Shown in pieces: positions 36,133 to 44,872 of a stretch of DNA of 64,000 bases. The notes under the pieces were generated by a model. That model saw only the letters and a program-made list of their open reading frames with translations. It did not search any database and was not told the origin of the DNA. The position numbers were made by a program, and so were the translations under genes. The stretch is from Bacteroidales bacterium (GTDB taxonomy: Bacteria > Bacteroidota > Bacteroidia > Bacteroidales > 4484-276). The DNA is taken from assembly GCA_035647615.1 (NCBI GenBank), contig DASRND010000004.1, positions 1-64,000 of the forward strand, given 5' to 3'. The first letter of the stretch is position 1, and each line of letters begins with the position of its first letter.

Positions 36133-37680
36133 TTATTTTGGCCATCGAAAGATATCATTGCGATTCATCGGCCGCATGTGCTGGTTCCAGCGGAAGTCGC
36201 GCAGAAAAAACTGATCGGCAGGTAGCTCGCCTTCGTTGTAAAGTGTGGCGTCGGGATTTTCGAAATAGATGATTCCATCTATCTGGCGATCGACAATGAA
36301 AATCTCCATACGTCCTGCCACAGCTTTATTTATCCCGATAAGGGCGCCTTCTTCTTCGCGCACAAAATAAATAGTCTCGCTGTTGCCGTCCACCTTCACC
36401 AGGTTTAGATCGTTATTTTCAAAATAAGCCATCATCTTTTTGCCTTTGATCTGGTTATAATTTTCAGCGCCATAGTCATCTTTGGAAATGATAAAAGCCG
36501 AGCCGGTCATCTGCATCGAGTCGGCGCGCTGGCCGGAGCTATAGATGATGATGTCGTCGGCGGTGAGCTGGTTTTCGTCGGTCCATAATATCGGGTCATA
36601 AAACATGTGAATGGTGGAATCGGCAAACGAATATACCAGCGAGTCGCTCATCCCCTGCAGGTCGGTTTTATAAAACCTGCTGTGGTGGTAAGCCTTGAGC
36701 TGAAGCGGATTGTCGGCCGTGTCGAAGGTGAGCCAGAGGGTGTCGGCATGCAGGAAAAGGCTGTCGGTGGCATTGGCCATAATGGCCACGGCGCTGTCGG
36801 TAGCCCAGGCATAACCCTGGTTGCGGTGGTAGTCGGCATAGTTGCCCGTAACAATCACTTTTTGTAATGTGTCCTGTAAAAAAACATTGCCAAACATTTC
36901 ACCGATACCGGTAGCTTTTTCAAAATAGATGCTGTCGCCGCGCAGGTATTGCTCTTTGTAAATCATATACGCATTTTGCTGCAGCATGGTGATGTCGGTG
37001 CGGGTATCGTAATACCCATCTTCGGCATACAAAAACTCGTCTTCCCCGGTGATGGTGGTAGGTCCCGAAATAAAGGCGGTGGCAGTGGTTGTGTTATAAA
37101 TCAACGTATCGGAACGCAGCAGATATTCAGGATTAGCCAATTCTACATTGTTTTTGAAATGGGCAAGTTTGGTGTCGGTATAATAAATGCCATAGCTGCT
37201 GCTGAGTTCGTTGTCCTTGTTTTCGATGCGCCCGCCGGTGGAATAGTAGGCGGTGCGTGTCTTACGGTTGAATTTGAGTTGGTTTGTATAGAGTGTAGCC
37301 TGGTTGTCCTTCAATATCACGTTGCCCGACATCACCGCCACGCGCGTTATTCCGTTGTAATGGAGCGTGTCGCCGTAGAGGTTGAGGGTGTCGCTCATTT
37401 TGATATGAACTTTACCGTAAGCGTAAAGGTCGCTGCGGCGGGAATTTAGGATGGCGCTGTCGCAATAGAGATAGGCGCCGTCGTGTTCAAACTGCACATC
37501 TCCTACCAGAATGTTGAGATCTTCGCCACCGCTTTTCAGGCCCCGCAGGTCGTCGGCATGGATGATTTGTATCCTCGTTTTGGTTTGCCCAGGCACTTTT
37601 TTGCAGAGCATGGAACTGCTGCTGATGATCATCACCAAAAAGATTAGACGAAGAAAAGGATTTCTCATCATGAGCCGCAT
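36133..37680 (-). CDS. OstA/LptA-like exported protein
   Basis: A protein of about 515 residues. A hydrophobic N-terminal segment (FLRLIFLVMIISSSSML) is followed by a long beta-rich body with the OstA-like pattern: LNILVGDVQFEHDGAYLYCDSAILN, DLYAYGKVHIKMSDTLNLYGDTLHYNG, TLYTNQLKFNRKTRTAYYSTGG and SSYGIYYTDTKLAHFKNNVEL. These repeating beta-jelly-roll units resemble LptA and the periplasmic domain of LptD, which carry lipopolysaccharide to the outer membrane. In Bacteroidota such OstA-like proteins of 500-600 residues are common. Their exact part in LPS transport is less settled. In-frame ATGs at 37680, 37671 and 37668 compete; the open frame to 37761 adds a polar extension that would bury the signal. 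Bases 36017-36132, downstream, hold no gene. Confidence 0.78.
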   Translation of the reverse strand: MRLMMRNPFLRLIFLVMIISSSSMLCKKVPGQTKTRIQIIHADDLRGLKSGGEDLNILVGDVQFEHDGAYLYCDSAILNSRRSDLYAYGKVHIKMSDTLNLYGDTLHYNGITRVAVMSGNVILKDNQATLYTNQLKFNRKTRTAYYSTGGRIENKDNELSSSYGIYYTDTKLAHFKNNVELANPEYLLRSDTLIYNTTTATAFISGPTTITGEDEFLYAEDGYYDTRTDITMLQQNAYMIYKEQYLRGDSIYFEKATGIGEMFGNVFLQDTLQKVIVTGNYADYHRNQGYAWATDSAVAIMANATDSLFLHADTLWLTFDTADNPLQLKAYHHSRFYKTDLQGMSDSLVYSFADSTIHMFYDPILWTDENQLTADDIIIYSSGQRADSMQMTGSAFIISKDDYGAENYNQIKGKKMMAYFENNDLNLVKVDGNSETIYFVREEEGALIGINKAVAGRMEIFIVDRQIDGIIYFENPDATLYNEGELPADQFFLRDFRWNQHMRPMNRNDIFRWPK

Positions 37681-37761
37681 CGCTTGATTATTATTGACCT
37701 TCGGATAACTCCGGTGGGGCGAAGATATTATTTTACCGCCATCTTCATCCTCTGTCACCAA

Positions 37762-38038
37762 AGCATCAGCATTTGATCATTGCAGGAGCGTTATCTCCTG
37801 TCTTTATTTGTTAAAATGAAAAAAACATCAACAGGCATAGTCTCGCCCAAACCCCTGGTGCTTTTATTTCAAAATTCAACATTCCCTTCGATAAACTCAG
37901 GGCAGGCTTTATTCTGCGGTTCGATATTCAAAAAAAAGGGAATTAGAAATGAAGAAGAAAAAAGAAGATTGAATCTTAAATAGAGCCGTCGTGCGGTGGT
38001 TGCGGTGGTTGAGCTTGTCGAAACCAGCGCAGTCGAAA
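37762..38038. repeat. Intergenic gap with dispersed-repeat debris
   Basis: Bases 37866-37891 share the ATTTCAAAATTCA..ATTCCC stretch with 18314-18340. Bases 37887-37908 and 37985-38036 carry TTCGATAAACTCAGG and TTGAGCTTGTCGAAACCAGC words, a third, decayed relative of the composite repeat at 30768 and 57425. No gene was seen. Confidence 0.6.
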
Positions 38039-39766
38039 CTACATCTTTATCCATAAATATTCCAGCGGCTGCATAGTGATGGTTTGTTCAAGTTCGTTGT
38101 AATCTACTTCGTTGCCAAACATATCCGTCCAGTTTATCTCGGGTTGAATGCTAAGCCGGAAAGTCTGCGGCTGGTCGCTGAGGTTATGGAAAATCATCAG
38201 GCGTTCGTCCTTCCATTTGCGGATAAAAGCCAAAATGTGGTCGTTAATCATGCCGTCGGTTTGGTGGGTTTCGAGCCAGAAGATGGAGCCACGGCCAAAG
38301 GTTTTGTGGTTCTTGCGTTTGTTCACCATTTTAGAAATACGGCTATAAGTGCGTGCTGCAAGCGAAGTGCTGTCGGCCAGGTCGCGGTCGAGCTGCTGCC
38401 AGTCGATGTACCCACGCACCAAAAAGCGGGTGTCGTCCTTACCGGTTTCGGCAATTTTCTCTTTATAATAATCGTAATCGTTGCGCTTGCCAAACTCGTC
38501 GCCATAATAAATGATAGGTGTTCCGGGCAGGGTAAGCATCACCGAGAAAGCCAGCGCAATTTTGTCGGGGTTGGCGTCGAGCAGATCGGCCAGACGTGCG
38601 GAGATACCTTCGCCTATTCTGAAATTCCATTCAGGCTTTTTGCAATAATGATTATGAATGTAGGCACGGTCTTCTTCCGAAACATAAACCAGCTCCAGGC
38701 TCAACTCGTCGTGACAGCGCAAAAAAGTAAACCACTGTGCCGACGATGGTATTTCGGGCGTAACATTCTTGCTTAGTGTGGTGCGGATGGGCTTGTTGCT
38801 TTGCATGGCGATGGCTTTAAACATCTGCGGCATCAGCGGGAAGTGATAACCGGCGTGACATTCGTCGCCGTTGCCAAAATATTTTACAACCTCCACAGGT
38901 TTCTGGCAGGCTTCGGCCAGCAGCAAAGTGTTGGGGCGTACATAATCCAGCACCGCCCTGAAAAACTTAACGATGGTATGCGTCTGCGGCAGGTTTTCGC
39001 AGTCGGTGCCTTCCTCCTTCCAAAGGTAGGGGATGGCGTCGGCACGGAATCCATCCACGCCTTCGCCTTGCCAGAAAACCAGATTTTTCACCATCTCCGT
39101 CAGCACCGACGGATTGCGATAGTTGAGGTCGGGCTGAAAATTAAAAAACCGATGGAAATAATAGCCCTTCTCATCTTTTTCCCAATTACTCTCTTCGAGA
39201 CCTTTGAAGATGATGCGTGCGTCTGCGTATTTTGTGTTGTCATCGCTCCAGATGTAGAAATCGCGATAAGGGTTATCGGCGCTTTTGCGCGATTCGACAA
39301 ACCACGGATGCTCTTCGGAGGTATGGTTGATGGCGATATCAAAAATCACCCGCAGGTTACGTTGGTGCGCTGCATCCAAAAAATCTCTAAAAGCATATTG
39401 CTTTTCCTGACGGCTGGCTGAAGCCGGTAACCCGAGCAATTCATGGCGCACGCTGGTATGGTCGCTGATGTCGAAGCCCGCGTCGCGCATCGGTGAGGAG
39501 AGGATAGGCAGCAGCCAAAGGCAGTTGACGCCCAGCTTTTGGAGATAATCGAGTTTTTCGATCAGGCCTTCGAAATCGTTATTAAACAAATCGACATACA
39601 ACGAATAGACGATGGCATCTTTGTACCATTCGGCGGGTTGTGGCTTTATCTCTTTGCTTTTCGCAAAATGATCGAGCCATCCGATAAAATCAATAAGTTT
39701 ATCATTATGCCGTTCGCCGTAAAGGTTGTTCCAGTGTTTGCGGATTGTTGCGTCGTTGTTTGCCAT
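38039..39766 (-). CDS. GH13 trehalose-synthase-like alpha-glucan enzyme, cytoplasmic
   Basis: A protein of 575 residues without a signal peptide. After a ~40-residue helical N-terminus comes a GH13 TIM barrel: IVYSLYVDLF, CLWLLPILSSPMRDAGFDISD, RVIFDIAINHTS, the nucleophile Asp in GVDGFRADAIPYLW, the acid/base Glu in LLLAEAC and the HDE motif in FLRCHDELSLELV. The last form is typical of the trehalose synthase / maltosyltransferase subgroup (GH13_16-like). The C-terminal beta domain ends ITMQPLEYLWIKM. It could interconvert maltose and trehalose or cleave maltodextrin in the cytosol; sequence alone does not decide. It ends the leftward alpha-glucan cluster and has its own TATTTTTG box upstream. 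Confidence 0.85.
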   Translation of the reverse strand: MANNDATIRKHWNNLYGERHNDKLIDFIGWLDHFAKSKEIKPQPAEWYKDAIVYSLYVDLFNNDFEGLIEKLDYLQKLGVNCLWLLPILSSPMRDAGFDISDHTSVRHELLGLPASASRQEKQYAFRDFLDAAHQRNLRVIFDIAINHTSEEHPWFVESRKSADNPYRDFYIWSDDNTKYADARIIFKGLEESNWEKDEKGYYFHRFFNFQPDLNYRNPSVLTEMVKNLVFWQGEGVDGFRADAIPYLWKEEGTDCENLPQTHTIVKFFRAVLDYVRPNTLLLAEACQKPVEVVKYFGNGDECHAGYHFPLMPQMFKAIAMQSNKPIRTTLSKNVTPEIPSSAQWFTFLRCHDELSLELVYVSEEDRAYIHNHYCKKPEWNFRIGEGISARLADLLDANPDKIALAFSVMLTLPGTPIIYYGDEFGKRNDYDYYKEKIAETGKDDTRFLVRGYIDWQQLDRDLADSTSLAARTYSRISKMVNKRKNHKTFGRGSIFWLETHQTDGMINDHILAFIRKWKDERLMIFHNLSDQPQTFRLSIQPEINWTDMFGNEVDYNELEQTITMQPLEYLWIKM

Positions 39767-39794
39767 AGCCAGGATTATTAATGGATTTGATTAG

Positions 39795-39802
39795 CAAAAA
39801 TA
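39795..39802 (-). promoter_or_regulatory. Putative -7 box (TATTTTTG) of the cytoplasmic GH13 gene
   Basis: An exact TAnnTTTG match on the minus strand, 28 bp before the ATG at 39766. Confidence 0.45.
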
Positions 39803-39821
39803 AAAAAAATCGGCATTGTAG

Positions 39822-39906
39822 AGACGCACGGCCATGCGTCTGTACGTTCCGTGCGTCTGTACATGCCGTGCGTCTGTACAATACCGCACGTCTTTACATG
39901 CCGTGG
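39822..39906. repeat. 17-bp tandem array of a GCGTCTGTACATGCC-type unit
   Basis: Units run 39833-39849, 39850-39866, 39867-39884 (one base longer) and 39885-39901, with a partial fifth to 39906. The array opens with the palindromic AGACGCACGGCCATGCGTCT (39822-39841). The GH31 gene stops at 39894, inside the array, so its last three residues (HGM) and stop codon come from repeat sequence. A 30-bp relative is at 43391-43420 (28 of 30 bases identical to 39822-39851). Confidence 0.85.
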
Positions 39907-42398
39907 ATTTGTATTAAGATTTTGTCCGTGTCCCAAAGGATTTTAATTATCATCTGTTTTTTTGCGGCATCGTACCAATAGGCCGGTGTAGTTGCCGATT
40001 GCAATTTTTCCTGTAAAGATACCGGCTGAATGGATGTTGAGCCGGCCATTATTCTTTCAGGAGCCGTTTCCACCCCATGAACCATCAGCGTAATATTGCG
40101 CTTGGCCGGCATGTTTTTGTATGCTCCGGCTATGTCACGCTCAAGTGTTAGCAATAAGAGTTCCTCCGCGGCAGTACTGCGAAAATGAAGCAGTTCGTAT
40201 TGATTTTTTGCGAAAGTATTGCGCGTGATGCCGTCATCTTCGTACATCGTAAACGCCGAAAACGGAACTTCAGGAGTGTAGTAAAAATGCAGCGTTAGAT
40301 TTTGAGAACTGTAATCCTTCGTGTTTGTGATGGGTTCCGTCATTGGGATGAAGGCGCCGCCACGCACAAAAACAGGGATTTTTTGCAGCGTCAACGGCTG
40401 GTTAATCCATCGTGAACCGTAGAGTTTTTCATCATTAAAAAAATCGAACCATACGCCTTTCGGCAAATAAAGCCGTCGGTGCGTTTGTTTGGATTCTGTC
40501 ACCGGCGCCACCAGAATATTGTTGCCCCACAGGTAAGTGTCGGTAACACCCGAAAGCGCCTTGAAGTAGGGCTCTTCGGCAAACAGCGGCTTTGTGATGG
40601 GAATCCCCTGCGTGCTATTGAGCCACGCCAGCGAATAGTTGTACGGCAGCAGCCGGTAGCGCAAGTCGATGAGTTGATGCAGGATTTTTTGGATGCTGTC
40701 GGGATAATTATAAGGCTCGACCGGTGCATGTGGGTCGCCATGAACGCGGAAAACGGGATTGAATACGCCGTATTGCAGCCAGCGCAGGTAGAGTTCGGCA
40801 TCTTCCACTCCCATGGCAAAGCCGCCCAGGTCGGAGTGCATATACGGGAACCCGCTCATGGCCATGCCCAGCAATGCCCGCGGCTGCGCCTGCAAACCCT
40901 GCCAGCTTCGCGCCACATCGCCCGACCACGGGTAAATGCTGTAGCGTTGCGAACCCGCAAAGCCCGCGCGGTTAAGGTTGAAAAGCCTTACTTCCGGGTA
41001 ACGTTCTGCATAGTTTTCGGCAAGCATCTTATGCCAGTAATGGGCGTAGATGTTGTGAACCTGCGTAGCATTTCCCACCACATGCTGCATGTTGTCGGGA
41101 TGGTTTTCGGGCTCGCCCAGGTCGCCCCACCAGCCGGCAACGCCAATGTCGATCTGCCGGTGGTATTTCTCCCAGAACCATTGCTGCATGCGTGGCTGGA
41201 AAATGTCGAACAATCCGCCGGGGCCAAACCAAAACTTGTCGAGGATCATGGTGCTGCCGTCCTGATTTTTGCCCAGCAGCCCGGCTTCACTCAGGGTGTT
41301 AAAATAGCGCGACTCGGGCAGCACGTAAGGCTCGGTGATGAGGATGGTTTTTATCCCCTGATTGGCAAAGTCGGCAATCATCTTTTCCGGCTCCGGCCAT
41401 TTTTTGGTGTACCAATCCAGGTCGCCCATATAAAAGCTGTCGTGTACGCCGGCGCCAAACCAGTAGAGATCAATCACCACGGCATCGAGCGGATAACCTT
41501 CGGCCAAAATACGGCTCACCATCTGTCGGGCCTCCGCCTCCGACTCATAGCCAAAGCGCGACTGGATATAACCCAGCGCCCACCGCGGCGGCATGGGCTG
41601 AAAGCCTGTAAGCTGATGATAATTTTTGAGGATGCTGTCGGTGGCGCCACCGCCAATTACATAATACGCCATGTGACCACCTGTGGAAGCAAAGGTCATT
41701 ATGTTGGCCTGCGCCTCGTCGATGTCGAGGATTCCCTTTTCGGGATTGTCGAAAAGCAGTCCGTAGCCAGCAGAGGAAACCACGAAAGGAACCGAGAAAT
41801 TCAGGTTGGGAGCGTCGGTGCTGTAACCATAGTGCACCTGGTTGTAAAGCTCGAGGTGTTGATCGCGCAGGTCGAAAGCGGTGGTTCGAAAGCCGGCGCC
41901 GTAGATGTGTTCATCGGCGTCAAGTTTGAACGAAAATCCACGCAAAGTGTCATGATCAAAAAAAGGACGGTAACTCGTTAGCACGGTATCCGGGCCGCTG
42001 ACAAAGGTAAAACGAAGGGGGGATTTGTCTATCACCACCTGCATCTCATTTGATCCATAAATCAATTGCCGGTCGTCGGAAGCGAAGTTTACGGAAGTAG
42101 CAGCACTGGCGGGTAAAACAGCGTGTGAGCTATCGATGAACGGGAGTTTTTGGTTGTAAAAAATTATCTCTGCCACGTCGGGCTGTGGCAGGCTGATTCG
42201 GAAGGTGCCTTTATCGGTTTTAATAAACAAACGTCCATCGCTAATCTGGTGCGATTCATAGATAAGCCGGGCGTAACCACTTTCGGGTACCAGCGTGCGC
42301 GAAAAGCGAAAAATGAAAAAGATAGCTATAAAAAACAGCAGCAAAAACAGATAGGGTTTTGCCTGCACCAATTTGAATTTATTATCGCTGTTTTTCAT
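39894..42398 (-). CDS. GH31 family alpha-glucosidase-like enzyme, membrane-anchored
   Basis: An exported protein of about 834 residues. The N-terminus has one long hydrophobic segment (YLFLLLFFIAIFFIF) that is probably an uncleaved anchor. It is followed by a galactose-mutarotase-like domain and the GH31 barrel: PPRWALGYIQSRFGY, VIDLYWFGAG, the nucleophile Asp in AGWWGDLGEP, the acid/base Asp in YPWSGDVARSW, then SGFPYMHSDLGGF and NPVFRVHGD. GH31 members are alpha-glucosidases, alpha-xylosidases or transglycosylases; the GH13/MFS neighbours favour alpha-glucosides. The start chosen is ATG 42398, one base after the stop codon of the upstream gene (TAAGATG arrangement), so the two are translationally coupled. 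The TTG at 42407 is less likely. The final codons lie in a repeat array. Confidence 0.9.
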   Translation of the reverse strand: MKNSDNKFKLVQAKPYLFLLLFFIAIFFIFRFSRTLVPESGYARLIYESHQISDGRLFIKTDKGTFRISLPQPDVAEIIFYNQKLPFIDSSHAVLPASAATSVNFASDDRQLIYGSNEMQVVIDKSPLRFTFVSGPDTVLTSYRPFFDHDTLRGFSFKLDADEHIYGAGFRTTAFDLRDQHLELYNQVHYGYSTDAPNLNFSVPFVVSSAGYGLLFDNPEKGILDIDEAQANIMTFASTGGHMAYYVIGGGATDSILKNYHQLTGFQPMPPRWALGYIQSRFGYESEAEARQMVSRILAEGYPLDAVVIDLYWFGAGVHDSFYMGDLDWYTKKWPEPEKMIADFANQGIKTILITEPYVLPESRYFNTLSEAGLLGKNQDGSTMILDKFWFGPGGLFDIFQPRMQQWFWEKYHRQIDIGVAGWWGDLGEPENHPDNMQHVVGNATQVHNIYAHYWHKMLAENYAERYPEVRLFNLNRAGFAGSQRYSIYPWSGDVARSWQGLQAQPRALLGMAMSGFPYMHSDLGGFAMGVEDAELYLRWLQYGVFNPVFRVHGDPHAPVEPYNYPDSIQKILHQLIDLRYRLLPYNYSLAWLNSTQGIPITKPLFAEEPYFKALSGVTDTYLWGNNILVAPVTESKQTHRRLYLPKGVWFDFFNDEKLYGSRWINQPLTLQKIPVFVRGGAFIPMTEPITNTKDYSSQNLTLHFYYTPEVPFSAFTMYEDDGITRNTFAKNQYELLHFRSTAAEELLLLTLERDIAGAYKNMPAKRNITLMVHGVETAPERIMAGSTSIQPVSLQEKLQSATTPAYWYDAAKKQMIIKILWDTDKILIQIHGM

Positions 42399-42399
42399 C

Positions 42400-43314
42400 T
42401 TATTCAATAACCTTGCGGTTGAACATATCGTATTTCTGGCCGGCTTTTAAAAGATAAAATTTCCGGCTACCTTTGGGAAGCTGGCTGACTTCGCCCTCTT
42501 TATGATTCCAGTCATCTTTGTCGCGCACCTCACGGTAAAAAGTTCCGTCGTAAATGGCCACGTAACTTTTGCCGATCACTTCAAATTGATTGCCGTGCGC
42601 AACGATGGCGGTGTTTTCGTCCAGCCCAATGCCCAGCATTCCCGGATGCGCATCGAGTATATCAAAAATATCAAACTGCCGGTTCATGGCAAGCAGGTGC
42701 TGATCGATGGCAGTATTGTCGAAAAATCCAAAACCTTTTTCATGATCGCCCATCATAGCCGTGTTAGTTTGCGAATCGCCACGCGCCAGATAGCTGGCCA
42801 GAATACTCGCGCCCGCAGAGCTTCCACCGATTACGCCGCCTCTGTCGAGTAGTTTCTCAAGTTGGTCAAAAACCTTTGTTCCTTCGTAAGCATCCATCAG
42901 GCGCCACTGCCTGCCACCCAAAAACCACACGCCGCGTGCATTTGTCAGTGGCTGAACAAACGCTTCGCTGTTGGCCTCTTTTGGGTCGCGTGTGTGCATA
43001 AAACTAAAGTTTGTAAAACCATAGCCCCGCCATTGCTTTTCCTGATCTGCATAAAACTGTCCGTCAGCAAGTTCCTCATCCGTAGCCGCGGTAGTTATAA
43101 TGACCACGGGAGCGTCCGGGCCACCGGAAAGTTCCATGAATTTCTTAAAAACCGCCGTGTCGGTCAGGTTTCCGCCGGCGGCAATCAGGTAGCCGTTTTC
43201 GGGGCAGGAGGAGTGGGGTTGCGTGGGGCTTTCGGGTGGCTGTTGTTCGGTACATCCGAAAACGAAAATCAAAACGTAAAACAACACCGATATTTTTAAT
43301 AATCTGAAATTCAT
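42400..43314 (-). CDS. Cyanophycinase-like S51 family lipoprotein
   Basis: A protein of 304 residues with a lipoprotein signal (lipobox VFGC, Cys about 21). The rest is a class-I glutamine-amidotransferase-like fold of the peptidase S51/cyanophycinase group: ENGYLIAAGGNLTD, VVIITTAATDEE, ARGVWFLGGRQWRLMDA and the nucleophile-elbow Ser in VIGGSSAGASILASYLARGD. Cyanophycinase hydrolyses the Asp-Arg polymer cyanophycin; related dipeptidases cleave Asp-X. Export as a lipoprotein suggests action on outside peptides or polymer. The gene lies upstream of GH31 and their ends touch (TAAGATG), so they are coupled although the substrates seem unrelated. Confidence 0.83.
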   Translation of the reverse strand: MNFRLLKISVLFYVLIFVFGCTEQQPPESPTQPHSSCPENGYLIAAGGNLTDTAVFKKFMELSGGPDAPVVIITTAATDEELADGQFYADQEKQWRGYGFTNFSFMHTRDPKEANSEAFVQPLTNARGVWFLGGRQWRLMDAYEGTKVFDQLEKLLDRGGVIGGSSAGASILASYLARGDSQTNTAMMGDHEKGFGFFDNTAIDQHLLAMNRQFDIFDILDAHPGMLGIGLDENTAIVAHGNQFEVIGKSYVAIYDGTFYREVRDKDDWNHKEGEVSQLPKGSRKFYLLKAGQKYDMFNRKVIE

Positions 43315-43526
43315 TTTTGTTCTAATTTTTTTAAATCGTTAATCGTTAATCGTTAATCGTTTTTGTCAATCCTGATCTATCTGCGTTTTCAGACGCACGG
43401 CCGTGCGTCTCTACGTTCCGAATGTTCCAAATTCAAAAATAAACATACGACATGCATAAATTTAAAATCGTCAATCCCTTCGGCTACGCTCAGGGCAGGC
43501 GTAATTCGTCAACCGGACTTTGTAAC
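43315..43526. repeat. Intergenic repeats between the cyanophycinase-like and MFS genes
   Basis: It contains three head-to-tail ATCGTTA copies (43335-43362), a single copy of the AGACGCACGGCCGTGCGTCT palindrome with flank (43391-43420), and a TTCGGCTACGCTCAGGGCAGG word (43481-43501). All have relatives in other gaps of this window. No gene. Confidence 0.75.
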
Positions 43527-44783
43527 TCACTTCTTATCGTTCACTGCTTCTTCGTGTGCACTCTTTTCTTTTACCAATAGCCACAGCACTGCCGAGATGG
43601 CCAGCGATATGCCGCTGATGAGATAGATGATGGATTTGTCGTCGGCATTCTTTATAAAAAATCCCAGCACCAGACTGGCCACGAGTTGCGGCAGTACCAC
43701 CGAAAGATTGAAGATTCCCATAAAAAATCCCATTTTTACTTTGTTTACTTTCTCGCTCATGATGGCAAAAGGGAGGCTCACCACTGCAGCCCAGCCCAGA
43801 CTCAGCAGCACAAAGATGAGGTACATCGTGATGGTGTCGCGCACCAGCAGCACGATTAGAAAATAGCCAACAGCCATCGAAGCCACCGAAAGTACCTGCG
43901 TTTTTACTTTGCCAATGCGGCGCGACAGCGGCTCCAGCAGCACGATGGGGAAAATGGCGCCCACAGCGTTAAGGATAAAAAACGACCATCCGATGATGGC
44001 GCCGAGATAGGCGCCGTCGGTGGTGTGGAAGCGCTGCTCGAAGAAGGCGATGCTGTAAATAAACATCGTTTGAATTCCCAGCCACGAAAAGCTATGTGCG
44101 AAATATATCCGGAAGAGCTGCTTCCAGTCGGTGCGGGTAGGTTCCACATCTTTGTCTTCGACGCTGATCAGGTCGCGCGGCTCGGTGATAAAAAACATCG
44201 GCACCACCGAGAATAAGAATACTACGGCAACGCCGATATAAATTAACTCCATGTTACCAACCAGTGCAGCGATGAGATAAGCGCCGGCGCCGAAGAAATT
44301 GGAGATGGACTGCATCCAGGTGTAGCCTTTGGTGCGTGGCTCTCCATCGGGCGTTACGTCGGCAATGATGGCACGCGTGGGATTAAAGCTGATGTTGATG
44401 GAAAGATCGAGCGTGAGCGCCACGGTAGTTGCTACCGCCACAATACTGCCAATGCCGAGGCTGGTGCTAATCAGCCCGATGTTGGGCAGCGCCAGTATCG
44501 CCAGTGCCGCCAGGGTGCCGCCGATAAAGATGAAAGGCCTTCGCCGTCCACCCCAAAACCAGGTGCCGTCGCTGATAAGCCCCACAATAGGCTGCCCGAT
44601 GATGCCGGCAATGGGACCGGCTGCCCACACGATGCCGATTTCGTCCATCTCCAGGCCGTACTGCGTGCGCAATATCCAGCTCAGGACTGCGATTTGTATC
44701 GACAACCCAAAACCCATCGCCGTGGCGGGAAGCCCCAGAACGACGTAGAAAAAATTCGATAATCTCTTTTGAAATGGTAGCAT
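43527..44783 (-). CDS. MFS sugar transporter (maltose/sucrose-like, SLC45/GPH-related)
   Basis: An inner-membrane protein of 418 residues with about twelve hydrophobic segments. Its first half contains SIQIAVLSWILRTQYGLE, WAAGPIAGIIGQPIVGLISD and WFWGGRRRPFIFIGG, the pattern of sucrose/maltose symporters related to SLC45. A second-half LLEPLSRRIGKVKTQVLSV motif follows. It likely imports maltose or short maltodextrins released by the exported GH13 and GH31, by proton symport (inference from family and neighbours). It lies 89 bp after the exported GH13 gene on the same strand. Confidence 0.85.
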   Translation of the reverse strand: MLPFQKRLSNFFYVVLGLPATAMGFGLSIQIAVLSWILRTQYGLEMDEIGIVWAAGPIAGIIGQPIVGLISDGTWFWGGRRRPFIFIGGTLAALAILALPNIGLISTSLGIGSIVAVATTVALTLDLSINISFNPTRAIIADVTPDGEPRTKGYTWMQSISNFFGAGAYLIAALVGNMELIYIGVAVVFLFSVVPMFFITEPRDLISVEDKDVEPTRTDWKQLFRIYFAHSFSWLGIQTMFIYSIAFFEQRFHTTDGAYLGAIIGWSFFILNAVGAIFPIVLLEPLSRRIGKVKTQVLSVASMAVGYFLIVLLVRDTITMYLIFVLLSLGWAAVVSLPFAIMSEKVNKVKMGFFMGIFNLSVVLPQLVASLVLGFFIKNADDKSIIYLISGISLAISAVLWLLVKEKSAHEEAVNDKK

Positions 44784-44872
44784 ATTATTTAGTTTTCTGA
44801 TGTTTTAAAATTGCAACAATAAGTCGTTTTTTCTTTATTTAAAAATAATTTCATCTTCCCTAAGTTTAGCGT

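Noticed and set aside
39822..39906. CRISPR-like short repeats
   Set aside because: The 17-bp units are directly abutting, without spacers.
40479..41981. 500-codon plus-strand frame
   Set aside because: It is antisense to the GH31 barrel, whose catalytic motifs are intact; a long shadow frame caused by codon bias.
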